Part shown: piece by piece, positions 46,479-59,405 of the stretch
Position numbering within the stretch: position 1 is the first letter of the stretch
Layout: each line of letters opens with the position of its first letter
Position numbers and translations under genes: made by a program
Assembly (NCBI GenBank): GCA_020466095.1
Contig: CM035808.1
Coordinates: 42,193,555-42,257,554 of the forward strand
Reading direction: 5' to 3'
Length of the DNA stretch: 64,000 nucleotides
Origin: Chlorops oryzae
Lineage: Eukaryota > Arthropoda > Insecta > Diptera > Chloropidae
Notes under the pieces: model-generated
The model's input: only the letters and a program-made list of their open reading frames with translations
What the model was told of the DNA's origin: nothing
Databases searched by the model: none

Positions 46479-46750
46479 ACGCGAAGGACATCTGTTGGAA
46501 CAATGATGACATTCTATGTGGTTATGGCCCAACGCCATATGCACACCTGGCCGTGTGTTTGCAAAACAAATTTATTCTAATGTTTGCCTTAATTTTCCTT
46601 AAGGGAGTTGTCATCTTCGATGCCAATAGAGACGAAATTTTTATGCGACGACCACTTGCGGTTTTCTAGGCAAAAATTAATGAAAACAAATATTGAACAG
46701 TACCTAATGACGACCGGATTTCAACTGACACAATGAGACGCATGCCATAC

Positions 46751-46770
46751 GCATGCGATGCGATGCGATT
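46751..46770. repeat. GATGC pentanucleotide microsatellite
   Basis: Three to four GATGC units, the complement of the GCATC array at 7576..7602. Confidence 0.65.
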
Positions 46771-46930
46771 CGATCCTTCTGCTGGTGGTGGGCTATTAAT
46801 AAATCCTCTTGTGCCAACTTGTTCGAATGTGTGTTCATAGTGCACACTCTTAGGTTACTAAGTACCTACATATGCAGCCTTATTGGCACACGAATGTTCC
46901 AAGTCGCCTGCACGCCAAAATGATGGTCTA

Positions 46931-46937
46931 CAGCTGC
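46931..46937 (-). promoter_or_regulatory. Candidate proneural E-box GCAGCTG (minus)
   Basis: The plus strand reads CAGCTGC, so the minus strand carries GCAGCTG, a class of E-box bound by AS-C/Daughterless dimers. It lies about 19.8 kb downstream of l'sc. It is a single motif, so chance cannot be excluded. Confidence 0.2.
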
Positions 46938-49900
46938 TCCAAGCAAAAGGCGCGCCTGGCTAAAAACCCATTGGATGGAATATATGATCGAACATATGCA
47001 TGCACGTATGTTTGTATGTATGTAGGTATGTAGGTACCTACGTTAAGCGAAGCAACGTCATTAAGCCCGCATATGAGTGCAGGCATGCGTACAGCTTGTC
47101 GCACTTAACTCAAAACTTCACTTGCACTGATCTTGCCTGCCCGTACTTTGACACTGTGACTTCGAGTCCGAGGACTTTAATTTCAATTTCACTTTTTTCG
47201 GTTTTTCATATTTTAAAACTGAAAGTCATTTTATTTTCTTTATGAAGTCTTCGAAATACTTTATGAGACCATTTACCCAAGTAACTGCATAAGTTTTTGT
47301 ATATGATGCGACTTTAAAAAAGAGCAGTGGCCAAAAGGCGTCAATCTTTATTAACACACTTCTGTTTCGCTACTCCTTGCAGTCGACTAGCGCTGAGGCC
47401 CGATCGCTTTGAAGGCACGGATTTGGATACGTCTGGTGGTAGGTACCTAGTACGAACTGAAATTAAACGTCGAATCGTGCATGAAATTCGGAACATTCGA
47501 CTTTGGCTTATGTGCTACGGAAATATCAGCTACAAATTGCGTTGTGATTATAGAGTCCGTGACAACATCGTTTTTTTTTTCCCTTTTTTTTTTGAAGACT
47601 TGAAGTAAGATTTCATTAAATTAAGGTAAAATTGAAAATATTATGACATTGAAGTTGGGAAATACGTTACGCGTTCGTTAAAAAGAAAGTTTAAATACCG
47701 TTAAGGTCAGTTTCTTTTTAAGCTAAGTACTTACATTCCCGTCTATTCAATTGAACATTTTATTTGAATGACATTTACGAAAAATCATTGTGAATTTAAA
47801 AAGCAGTCAAAGCAGCAAATATGACTTCTCAAGATCAAATTTCAATGGCCCATTCGTCTTTCACATTATTCGGAAAATATTCATGAATCTTTTCAAAACC
47901 AACAAAAACATTTCATATTCCTTTGTAAAAACAGAAAATTTTCCTTGAAACTCTTTAAATTACAAAGAAATTGTAAGAGGGATACAAATTCGGAAATCCT
48001 TCCTCAAAAGGGTTAACTTCCGCTCTTCCACCTAAGTCACTTCAGTTGTTTTTCTACACGAAAGGATAACAGAACCACAATTTCTGTCATTTGAATACTT
48101 AAATGCGAAACTCTTTGTGATAAAAATCGAGTACGCCTATAACTCATGAGCCATTATTTTGTCTAAGATTGCCAATGTTTTGACAAGAAGTGCTCTTCAC
48201 GAAAAGAAAAAAAATTTTTTTTTTTTTTTTGTTCATATTTGTTTCCTTCGGGTATGAAGCCTTTCATTAGAATACGACGGATCATACGTAGGACTCATTG
48301 TGACTGGCTCTGGGAATTTGGCGCGTGCATTTGCAATAAATTCGACTTTCTATGACACTTATCCTGTAACTCATATGAATGTCCTTTTAAATGTTTTTGT
48401 AGGCTGAACCCTGTTAAATGGCTTAAAGTCGAAAGAGTTGAGTTTCAGCACGCGTGTTTGTTTCTTTTTCCTCCTCTTCTACTCGCTCTCCATGTAGCGA
48501 CGATCGTATGTAAATAATCTCGCACCTAAGTATAAGGTTTCTCCCAGCACGTTCGCCCTCGCCTCAATCCTAACGATCTGCATAAGAAACGAGCGTAGCA
48601 GACAATTTAGGAAATTACCAAAGTGAATGGCGTTGCCAATTGTTGGCTTCTGCGTTTTATAAGCAAATCAAACCAATTGGATGTGATTGTGCGCGGTGGC
48701 ATCTGAACAATCGGACAAAGCTAACAAATGATCAGTGGATCAAATCGAAACAATTTCAGAACAATTCCTCACTAATTTGCGCATGGTTTATTGGACACTG
48801 TCGTAGTGCGCCCCAATGGATGGCAGAGTGCAGAGCGAGCTCTGTTCAGCCCAGTTGTTGTCCGTCGTCTGATGCTAAGTCACCAACAGTGCTGATTATG
48901 GTGATTATTTATTTCTTGCCGATTATTTTGCATACGAAGGCGAGTTCTTTGTTATTCGTCTTTTATTCCGATTACACTGAGAAAATTCAAATTGAAAAGA
49001 ATTCCATCATATGTTTACATAATTATTAAAAGAATGAATTTCTCGCTAGCTTTTCAGTCTGGGCTCGAGAATATCATATACTGCGTTTTCACGTACGCCA
49101 GATACTGTTTTTAACGATCCGCCAGGGTTGCTTATTTCAACCATAGGGAAACAGAAAAATTTTTTAGGAAAATCTTTCGCTTTTGCATCAATCGCATTGA
49201 CAGAAGAGTATAAAAATCCGAGTCGGACATTTTATCCATTTGTAATGGAAAATTAAAAAACTCAAATCATATATTTTCGTATATGTGCTACCACCTCGTA
49301 TAAGTCTCAGTCTGGTAGCACGAAAAATTATTTCTGGATTGCCGTATAAACGGTGACTTCACTACTCGCGATTATATTTTAATTGCTATTAGCTGCCGTA
49401 TGAACGCAGGTAAAAGATGTTAAATAAAACAGTTCAGCAATATGAGGAGAAAAATTAATCGAATCGAATTTTCTTTGTTGAATTTCAAGCACAAAGTTTT
49501 AATTTAAATACAATTCCATTAAATGATGTTAATAAAAAAATATGGGTCTCTCTTTAATGAACCTTTTGGAGAGTAGGCAATTTAAATCCGAACCCGAATG
49601 GCTCTCTATCAAATGAATAGCGATTTCTTTCAACAAAGACTGATTTTTCGCAAGAGATAGGAAAATAAATTTTCCCCGATTGGCTAATCAATCTCTCAGC
49701 CAGTAATTTCAAGGCTAGCATTCAACGCTAAACTGCCATCGGCCACAAAATTAGTCACCTAGAATTTCTTTTAGTGTACGCTCGCGCGATTTATTTGTGG
49801 ACGAGTATTGTTCATGTTATGCAAGCCGCACTCAGTATGAATTAAGGCCAAAATTCTTAGTCATTATTTTTGTCTGCCTATGCCATTGGTATTTCCGAGG

Positions 49901-51956
49901 CATTCAACACTTAATTATAAAAAATTGGAAAATATTCTCTTCAAATTAAATGCGACGCCGTCATCAAAGCAAGAACGGTGCTACCACTCAACGCCTCTCA
50001 AAAGAAAGCGACAGTTTGATCTGACCGGCTCTACTATAATTAAGGTATTTAAATTACTTTTCCCTCACCGGGCAAAGCAGAACACCATTTTCAATATGCA
50101 TTCAAACTCATTAGAATTTCTCAGGTATTTTCATCCTTCTTTCTTCTTTCTCCCAATTTTCTTTCCCCGTAACGCGTGCACTTCAAATTATGCATTTCAA
50201 CGGTGGTCCTTTCTCATCGAAAAATATAAAAAAAATAAAATCATTGCCAAAGGACATTTCTTTCGTAGCTTAATTGTTAAGAAGGGCAACAACTGAAAAT
50301 AGAATAAAATAGCATCTAGATCATGTCGAAGGAGAGCAATTTTTCAAGGATTCCGCTTTCAATTTCTTATTTTTTTTATTTTTTTTTTTTTTAATCCAAC
50401 ATCATAGCCCACACACGCGCAGTGATGGCTAAGAATGGCTATGATGGGAATGCGTGATCTTTTTCGAACATTAAGAAAACTGAAGCGCAGAAATTGAATT
50501 TCGTTGCGTGTTTTCCAAAAACGTGCAGTTTTTCCTCTCTCAATTTTTCGAATTAAGTAAAAGAAAAGTTTTTTATTGCTGAAACGAATGTGATTATGCT
50601 CTCACGGACTGGCTTTGCTTTCAGTTAGCATTACAGAAAGGATTATACGCGTGCGGATATTCCATTTCGGAGCAGCGCGCCTTCAACAAAAAAAAAAAAA
50701 AAAAAAAATTTGTTTTTCCTTTTGGAGTTTAGAATCAAAATCAATCGAGCGAAAAAGTTAATTTGGATAAAGAAAAAGAATGCATTTCAATTGGAAGGGA
50801 AAAAAGCGTGAAATATTTTAAAATACTGTGACGAATTCTTTCAAATGTTTAGCATTCTTTCGAATAAGAGAATATAGTTACGAGTGGAAATATTTGAATA
50901 TTCAATCGGTAGCGCCACATCGTCAATATGAAGAATAACCGTCTGAAAATGTTAACGAAATTCTAGACAGACGATACTGGTATCATATTTAATGTCGAAC
51001 CGAATATAATTGATCTCGAGCATTGCCAAATCGTCATCATAAAATATAATGATCTTGCCCACTCGTGATCGTCTACTGCATTTACGATCATCGGCATGTC
51101 ATGGAAGACGACGCCTCATCAGCATTGAAATGTACTCGAAAATTGAGTTGATTGGAGAGCAAATAGCCAAAGGATAAAAAAGAAACATTAAATCAACCGA
51201 TGCTCGAGTCGGAACAATAAACCTTTTTAAGCACTAATTAATTGCCCACTTAACCGGAACAAACACGAACAAAACGTCCGATCATTGATCATGCAACTCT
51301 TTTTTAATTTACGTTAAATGCAAACAACTACGCCTGCTCAACTTCAAATTCATGTCGTTCAAAGCAATTAATTAAATCAAATTATGTTTTTAATCGATTT
51401 GCAATAAAATCCACTTAAATGTGAATATTGAATATGCGCGATCTCGCAATTAAACGATCGTCGAAATGATCCTGCAGCTATCTGTGTATGTGTGTGTGTG
51501 TCTGTGTGCTTAAGAATTGAAATCACTTTAAGTATCTTGTGGTACAACAGTTTTGTCGCCTGCCCTCAAGTCCAATGCGTACGCAGTCCTTACTTCGGCC
51601 CCGACGCATTCGGCGGAAACGTGTCGAGAGACGATAGCGTTTTAATTACTCACTGACTGAAACTTTTCGTGCGCATTTCTGTTGCATCCAAATCATTCCG
51701 AGCATTCAAGCATTAATTATAATGCTTTCTGGCAGAGAATCAGGACCGATTCGGCATATCAGCGTAATCATATGAAGCGTTAACCCGTCTTCCCTCTGCG
51801 AATCAGCTATGATCGTGAGTTGTTCAATGTCGTGTTTTTCGACTATTGCTTCGTCGGCCGTGCACAGTGGGCCAAAATTATAACTTCATATATTATATTG
51901 TTCTATAGGGTCAAAGTATTAATGCTTATTTTCAGCCAGACATATCTCATGACAAG

Positions 51957-52690
51957 AAAAACATGTAAGGGTGTTATAGTCAGGCGAGCCTGACAATACA
52001 ATACACACATGTTAAAATAATTTTTAAAATGCGCCCAAAAAAAAACCATTAAGAAAGAATAATCAAGAGATTCTTAAGGCCATAAGGGGCCCAAAGTTAT
52101 GACTTTGTTAAATTTCCTTATGAAAACCACCTCTTTGCCACGCCCACTTTAAAAAAATTTTTTTTGCATATCATGTTTATGGCTACAAACGAAGCATACT
52201 TTGCCAACTTTGGTTCAAGTGCCATTTGAATTTCGGGTGTGGGAGACAATTTTCGAAAACCGCCCTTCTGCCACGCCCACTTTAAAAATTTTTGAAATCA
52301 CATTATTTGTCTTCGAATAAGTTTAATTATCAAATTACCTTAAAATATCTTAAAAACCCCGGTTGTAGAGCAATTTTTGTGAAATATATAACAGACCCTA
52401 GTACTGGAGGCACCCCTAAAAATATTCCGATCGTGTCCACTCCTTGTTCTTACTCCTGTTCCCGTGAAGACGCATACATATTTTCGTCAAGATAGCTCAA
52501 CTCCTCCGATAAGAAAACTGTATATGGACAGACATACAGACGGACGGACATGGCTTAATCGAATCTCCTGGTGACGCTGATCATTTCTATATATATTTTG
52601 TATGGTCTATCTCGACTGGTTCTGGTTGTTACACACAACCACACAAACGCAATATACCCTCGATACACAGTGTGGCGGGTATAAAAAAAG
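51957..52690 (+). mobile_element. Mini-me/DINE-1-like element, type A
   Basis: It starts AACATGTAAGGGTGTTATAG with the GTCAGGC/GCCTGAC hairpin and ends AGTGTGGCGGGTATAAAAAA. It has the GACAGACATACAGACGGACG microsatellite, a core with AATCGAATCTCCTGGTGACG, and TATATATA. It is about 80 bases shorter than the copy at 32343..33160, with a deletion in the first half. Non-coding. Confidence 0.75.
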
Positions 52691-52929
52691 TTGCATGGTT
52701 ATTGTTGTCCTTTCAATAGGAGGACGACTGTTACTTATACAGTGGCAGATGTATTTGACGAGAGTGTTATACAACTTTTTTTATGTGATGAAATTTTCAA
52801 AACACTCACCCTGCTCCGGATGTACTAGCTGTCGTGAATCACCCTGTATTTAATGGCACTTAATGCAGTTACCAAAAATTCCAAAAGTAGGCGTGCCAAA
52901 AGGGCACGAATTGTCTCCTACTCCAGAAA

Positions 52930-53837
52930 TAACAAGTCAGAAAGCTAAAATCGGTCAAGCCCGACTTTGAAATACCCAGATTCCCGACATTATGAGCGCA
53001 CTATGTTTGCCTTCTCTATTTGTGGGCGTGGCAGTGGGCGGGCCGCATAAATTATTTCCCTACACCTTTCATTCGCCTTGGTCAACCTATGTTGCGAATT
53101 TGAAGCTTCTACGCCTTTTACTTCGGAAGTTACGAAAATTCTCTATTTGTGGGCGTGGCAATGGACGGGCCACATAAATTTTTTTACTTCACCTTTTATT
53201 CGACTTGGTCAACATATGTTGCGGATTATAAGCTTCTACGACTTTTACTTCGGAAGTTACGAAAAATCTTCATTTGTGGGCGTGGCAGGGGGCGGGCCAT
53301 ATAAATTTTTTTCCTACACCTTTCATTCGCCTTGTTCAACCTATGTTGCGAATTTGAAGCTTCTACGCCTTTTACTTCACAAGTTACGATAAGCCCTTAT
53401 TTGTGGGCTTATTTGTGGGCGTGGCTCACGGAGGGCGGCGTCCATTTTTTTCCAGGATATGTCCCTTTTTGTAGTTTACCAGTACACCAAATATCAAATG
53501 GAATGTGTTGAGTGGTTCGCAAGTTACAAGCATTTTACTGAAAACACATTATATTCATTTGTGGGCGTGGCAGCGGGCGGATGTCTCCCATTTTTACTTA
53601 GGATCATACTCGGATCCCGATGTACCTGTGTGCCAAATTTCGACTTGATTGGTTCAGCCGTTTCGGAGGAGATCCGACCACGGACGGACGGACAGACGGA
53701 CATGTCTAAATTGATTCAGTTTTTGATCCTGATCATTTCTATATATATATATATATGTCTATATCTCCGGAGCTTAGTTCTCCCTGTTACAAGATTCGCA
53801 CAAAACTAATATACCCCGCTTACGCTGGGTATAAAAA
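52930..53837 (+). mobile_element. Mini-me/DINE-1-like element, type B, longest copy
   Basis: It starts AACAAGTCAGAAAGCTAAAA, has the TCGG ... CCGA hairpin, an internal 127-bp tandem array, GGACGGACGGACAGACGGAC (microsatellite), a core, (TA)n at 53740..53757, and ends TACGCTGGGTATAAAAA. The three plus-strand frames inside (VGVAVGG-type peptides) are translations of the tandem unit and overlap each other, so they are not genes. Confidence 0.8.
53021..53413 (+). repeat. 127-bp tandem repeat inside type B element
   Basis: TGTGGGCGTGG-type unit starts fall at 53021, 53148, 53275 and 53402, exactly 127 bases apart. Each unit contains the GTGGGCGTGGC box, a TACACCTTTCATTCGCCTTG-like segment, GTTGCGAATTTGAAGCTTCT and TTTTACTTCGGAAGTTACGA. 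The fourth start is followed by a 12-base duplication (TGTGGGCTTATT) before the array diverges. The minus-strand copy at 33990..34763 carries similar units. Confidence 0.8.
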
Positions 53838-54222
53838 TGGGACTTCAACGAAAGTGGGCATGTGTACTTTCTCTGTAGTCATTAACATCTTCTACAAAAG
53901 TTTTCTTGGTCCACTATTAACGGTACCTCCAGTTATGGGGTCTGTCTCAAAAATCCGCCCAATATCAAAGTTTTTCAAGATATTTCAATGAAGCTTGCGT
54001 ATATTTAAATTAGATTTCAAAAAATGTCAAAAAATGGGCGTGGCTGAGTATCAGTTTCATAAAGAAATTATGCAAAAGTTGGCACATGGGGCTCCTTATG
54101 GTCTTAAAAATCTCCAGAATACTTTTTCTTAATACTCGTGGTCCTTGGGCCTGTTTTCAAAATATTTTCAAACATATATTTCTGTCTCGGGTATTGTATT
54201 TTATGTAACACCCTTAGTCCCG
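53838..54222 (-). mobile_element. Degraded type A mini-me-like fragment, inverted
   Basis: On the minus strand it reads GGGTGTTACATAAAATACAA at its start (the type A start region), followed by decayed type A sequence including CAGACCCCATAACTGGAGGT. It abuts the end of the type B element at 53837, so the pair repeats the A-next-to-B arrangement seen at 12919..17358. Confidence 0.65.
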
Positions 54223-57200
54223 TTTGCTACTGTTTCCGTTAAATTTTACTATCACAATATCCTCTCAAAGTGTCAATATTTTCATACAAATTCTTTTGTT
54301 TTTCGGAACGAAAAATTTATTCGGAACAGTCGAAAACGGGCCTTAATTGTTTATTTTTAAGTTATCTCGCGTGAAAGACGATCTACTCCACTGTATTGGA
54401 AGACTTCTAAGGCGCCATGTTCAACCGAAGAAATACCACAAAATATCTGCTTTATGAAGACCAACACGCAAAACGAATTGAACTTCAATAAATGAGCACA
54501 AAAATAATTCAAATCGTGTCACATCACAGTGCAATAGCGATTGCAATAAACGCCAAACCGCATCACAGCAGTTCACATTTCACCGCAAATGCGAATTCAC
54601 ATTGAAGCTAACACAAGAAATCGATTTACGTGGAGATATTTATTGTGGCCAAGTCTGAATTCGACTTGATTAAGAGGCGTTACACATGCTTGTTCAAGAG
54701 CATCACACAAAAATCGATGAGAAAGATAAACAATTATCGCGGCAATGATAACAATTAAGGAAGATAAATAAGATTTTTAATTAAGCTCTCTTCAGATAAC
54801 AGGCCCTCACTCATTTGCTCATTTATGCATTAAAGCAATATGCCTGGGTAGTAAAAATAAACTCATCTGCGTTCATTTTAAGTGCGAAATGACATTTTGA
54901 TAGAAATGCAATTTGATTGTGGTTTTACCCTCGCATGGTCAGATGATGGACCATATCGGCCACACAAGCCCGAATCGGCATGAGGGCAGCCTAAGCAGCG
55001 TATCGTATTGCCAATCATCAAATACACTCCTGCAAGGACTTAAGCGTTATGTCATTCAAGTGCCATTAGCAGCGTTGAGTACTTCATTAGAACGCAATAT
55101 GTCCTTTTTTCTTAACAATGGAATATTGCCTGCTATTGTTATGTCACATGTGGTCGCTCCCAGTGAATTTTTCGCAGATGGAACGTGATCAGTTTTTAGC
55201 ATAATCTTTCCGATGCCGTAAATATTCAGATCCTTTGACAATTTCGGAATACAAACTTTTCGGAGTCTATGCTGGCAGCTCATAATGAATATGCATGTTT
55301 TTTTTTCCCAATAGTTCTTAATAAGCCTGAAGTGAGTGGAACAAATCGAACAGATCCTCTATGGAAATGTACATATATTCAAATCGCAATTCCCTATGGG
55401 TCAATGGTTTCATGTTGCTAATCCTTGAATATATTTGAGTATTCGTTAATAAAGGAAATTTACTCACCACTTCGATATCTCTAGAAAAAACATATTACTC
55501 TATGAGAAATCTTCACGGTAGATTTACCCTTTTTAATGAGACGCAATTTTTTGTGCTGACCTCACACCAATTTCAAATGAAAGGTGCCGTCAAGGGACAT
55601 AATAGAAGTTACAAAAAAAGTAAAAAAATACCTGATAATAATAATAATAATCTACAAAACGTAAGCTGTTTACTAATACAACATGATGAAATGCATGAAA
55701 CGATCAAAATCCTTTAATAGTAGCAACCGTAGCTGTCAGTCTTGACTATGAAAACCGACGACTCTATGCACCCGACTGTCAAGGAAAATTTTTATTGAAA
55801 ACTTCGGTGCACGATAACTCGCATCGCCAGACTGTCAGAAGATAAGCTCAAAAACGTTTCGGGCCCCAAAGGCTTAGGCAGCAGTCGTCTCTACCGACAA
55901 GCATCCAACAGCGATGCATTCAACCATGCATGGAAGAAGCTCCTGAACAAAGATTGCATCAAACATTTAGATGCCTCCCGTTGTAAACACTTGCCATTGT
56001 ACATGCTGTCGCACAAAGAACCTTCGCATGGTTCAGTGGTATCACATAAAAGGAATCAACCTTACAAATCCTAAATTGATGCGCCAAGTGCTTGATTCTT
56101 CGACTAGCTTCTCTTTTAAGACTTTAAGGCTCCGAGATAGAGTTATAATATTGTACATGTCGTGTTTTTTGGCCATCAACTGCCTTTGTTTTCTTCTACT
56201 TGCACTACACGGGCTTTGATTTTTGTCTTGGCGGACACCAAATGCGTCGAACGTTGTTGAGCAGCAGATTGACTCCAGAGTGGATCTCTCTAACTCTGCA
56301 CATAAATTGTCCGACACAGTTTATGCTGCGGGCGACGCATTTTACTCAAAGATCATCTCACATCATACTCAGGACGGGACGGGACGGGATGGATAAGCAA
56401 TCCATAGAGCCATGACAAAGATGCCCTTGGTGCTTTTGACCAAATCCAGCGATTATAGTGATGATGATGCTACTGATGATGAAGATCGTTTATTTGTTTT
56501 TAGTGCATCATTATCTGTGATGCATTAGATTAGCGTGCATTATCCTCTTGTAAAATGCATTATTATCGGTGTTTTACTGCTCCGTTTGTTATTCCGATGG
56601 TCGGTCACAAAATTGCATCGTCGCTTCCGTTGGCTCTGTTGTTATTGTTTACTTCAATCATCATGAAAAACACTGGAAGCGTTTTCCTCTAAACACCTTC
56701 TCGGAAATTATTTTGTTAAGCTTACTGTGTGCCATTGGATTGGGTAGGCGGCTGCTTCCGACTAACAGTGACGAACTTTAGATGAATGACTTTTGCTCTC
56801 GGTTATTTGCTTTTGTAGAGTACAGCCCTGCCTCCAAAAAAAAAAAAAAAAATTAGTATTCATTTATCATTTAGCACTGTGGGCGTACGTATGCAAATGA
56901 AGAACATTTTCTTCGCAATGGAGAGTTTGGAGATTAATGTACCCGAACGGTCGAGATGTTCTTGGAATGTATTAAGGATATTTTTAGTGGAAATTGTGAA
57001 GGCATTTGTTCCTTTTTATGAATTATATCCGCTTGTACGAGTACCTCAATCGCTTTCTTTGGTTATCTACTCTCGAAAGATGCCATAAATAGAAGCAACA
57101 AATCGTGTTAATAAACTAAAAAATTTACGATATTGCAATTTCCTTTTGAAAGGGCGACACATTTTGTGGTCTAAATTATCGTTTGAGCTCTCAATCGAAA

Positions 57201-58333
57201 AATACATTTTGTCCTTTCGTTAACAATGAATCGAAAAATGCTGAGAAAATCTTTCAATGAAGTTATATTTTTATTTAAAAAAAATATAATTCTGACTTTC
57301 ATTTTCAAACGATCAATAAATGACAATTCAATGATCAATGATCTTTGACCGCAGCTATTCAGAGGAGTTATATTTTTAAAGTAGAGAATTGACTTCGAAG
57401 TGACAATAGCGCACGAAAGAATGATCACTTGAAGTTATATTGTAGAAGTAGAAGAAAACTGAATTCCTTTTAACCTTGTTGTCTCAATCTGATTCATGGG
57501 AAAGTAAAAAAAAAAAATACAAAAAAAATTGCAATCGGACGGACATTGCTGGTTTTTGTTTGTTAGGAACAATCTTTTTTAGGAATTTCGACGGTTCCTT
57601 TTTTATAATTTTCTTCAGAAAATATTTATTAAAAGCGAACTATTTTTTGCCCCTGCCGCGAATGGTTTAACCATTTGAAGCTAGCAACAATTTTGTTTGG
57701 TTTCTTTTATTGGAGATTTCTTGATCCCACATTTTATATGTTCGCGCTGTTGGAGTGCTATGAAATTGACTCACTTGAAGCTCGAGTTGATAAGCAAAGT
57801 GACTCTGTTTCTTGTTTGCGCACACTTCGAGCTCGTGCCTAAGAATTTTTTATTAGACCTACGTCGATAAATATGTTTATCAATAAAGCCCTAAAAATTT
57901 TCACCCGAGCAGCAAGAGCACCCTTTTTTATTTGCATTGAATATGACAAAAGTCAGATATGTTTGGATTTTTATTTATTTTATGTTTGTTTATGCTTAAC
58001 CGATTCGAAATTGAAGACACTTTGGAATTCGAAGCCTTCATGTCGATTATTGAATCGGGTTATCAATGCGTGGGTGTATAAAATTTTATTTTAAGTTTGC
58101 TTCTTTTTGGAATGATTTTTTTTGTTTTTTTTTTTGTATTTCTTTGGTTTGCTTTTTAACATCTTTTATCTGTAGGTGATATGCAAAGAAGCGCCATTTT
58201 TTTTTGCATATTCTTCATAACGGATCGGAAATGGTGAGTCATTTTTGTGATTGAAATAAACATTTTTGTTGAAAATAATGTATATCTATGGTATGGTTTT
58301 TTCAAAGGAACTATGTATTTATAAGTAGGTATA
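54223..58333. other. Gene-free DNA
   Basis: No gene recognised. The overlapping frames at 54913..55283, 55971..56317 and 57171..57428 lie on opposite strands and lack domains. Simple repeats: AAT at 55636..55651, GGGAC at 56372..56390, GAT near 56457..56482, poly-A at 56836..56851. No element ends were found. Confidence 0.5.
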
Positions 58334-58382
58334 TACAGGGTGTCCGGGAAACTTTCTGCATAATTTTAACATGCGATACCTA

Positions 58383-58917
58383 CACCGAAAAAAAAATGTA
58401 TACGAAATCGTCATAATATTGATATTTTTCACTTACAAATGTGAGCCGATACGCAATATTATTAAAATTATACTACCTGTCGTATCAATTCTATACTTTT
58501 TTATTTGTCAAGCTTGATACGAAAAAAGTAAATTTGACATGAATGCATGACAATATTTGAAATGAAAAAATTTCAAATTGATACTAAAAAGGACAATTTG
58601 ATAAGATTTATGAGATATTGATACGCAAAATATAGTTTTGATACTGATCTAATATGGAAAAGATATTAAAAATGTAATTTATCACCAGAATTGCACGGAT
58701 ATTGAAAATGTAAGATTAATACGAAAAATTGATACGCAAGTGTAAAACATTTCCGTATCAATTTGATGATTTTCGTATCAGAGGAATATTAAAAAATATT
58801 AACTTGATATTATAAATATCAGTCTGATATTTTTTAATGCAAAATTGATATTTTTCAATTTATACGAGGATTGATACGGGTTTATCAATCTTCGGATCAG
58901 GCGGATTTTTTTCGGTG
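58383..58917. mobile_element. 535-bp MITE with GATACG-rich interior
   Basis: The ends CACCGAAAAAAA and (inverted) CACCGAAAAAAA are flanked by TA (58381..58382 and 58918..58919). The intact right arm of the host mariner-like element supplies the empty site (GATACCTAATGTCAAGG). The interior is AT-rich and repeats TTGATACG / CGTATCAA many times on both strands. Non-coding. Confidence 0.8.
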
Positions 58918-59099
58918 TAGTGTCAAGGACTATGTTTTTTGTTCTTGCACCACTTGCCTAAAAGGTACCGTTACTGAGTTATAGCAGTTCAAAATAGGAT
59001 GCATTTTTGAATGCATTTTTAAATATTCTACAAAATACCTGTACATTTTCAAATTATATCTTTGATTTTCTTTGAAAATTCTGTCGAAAAAAATCCGTT

Positions 59100-59405
59100 C
59101 ATTCAAGCAGAATTGTCACAGAATATTTGAATGAAGAATACGGGTCGAACTGGATTGGTAGGAATGGTCCTATGAAATGGCCAGCAAGATCTCCAAACTT
59201 GACATCTTAAGACTTTTACGTTTGGGGACGAGCCAAAGAACTGGTCTATAATGAAGAAATTGAAAGCCTTCAACATTTGAAACAAAAAAATTTTCACTGC
59301 AATTGGACAATTGGTGAAGAGCTAAGCATGGAAATAACCACCACCACAATAAGGCAGCGTTATTTAAAATGTATTGAAAAACAATGGTCACATTTTGAAC
59401 ATTTC
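59100..59405 (+). pseudogene. Mariner-superfamily transposase C-terminal remnant
   Basis: Plus-strand frames give, in order, NWIGRNGPMKWPARSPNLTS, then after a stop DFYVWGRAKELVYNEEIESL, then QHLKQKIFTAIGQL, then a frame change to TTTIRQRYLKCIEKQWSHFE. The WPARSP-L-DF--WG block is the hallmark of the second catalytic Asp region of this transposase superfamily, and the tail matches its C-terminus. The stop and the frame change show it is inactive; the N-terminal DNA-binding part and first catalytic Asp are absent. Confidence 0.8.

Larger units (their letters stand above)
44848..51956. other. Gene-free downstream flank, mostly repeat-poor
   Basis: No gene recognised; the longest frames (48640..49029 and 49880..50296) lack domains and have no supporting structure. 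Simple repeats: TGAGC/GCATA at 46448..46478, GATGC pentamers at 46751..46770, TATG/TAGG at 47007..47040, (GT)n at 51487..51501, and long poly-A/T at 48210..48230, 50370..50392 and 50691..50708. A GCAGCTG E-box (minus) lies at 46931..46937. The part from about 50850 to 51950 has many ATTA and ATCGAT words, as homeodomain-bound enhancers do, but this is only a composition remark. Confidence 0.45.

Noticed and set aside
59103..59391. Minus-strand frames at 59103..59297 and 59170..59391
   Set aside because: They are shadows of the plus-strand transposase remnant at 59100..59405, which has the recognisable WPARSP block.
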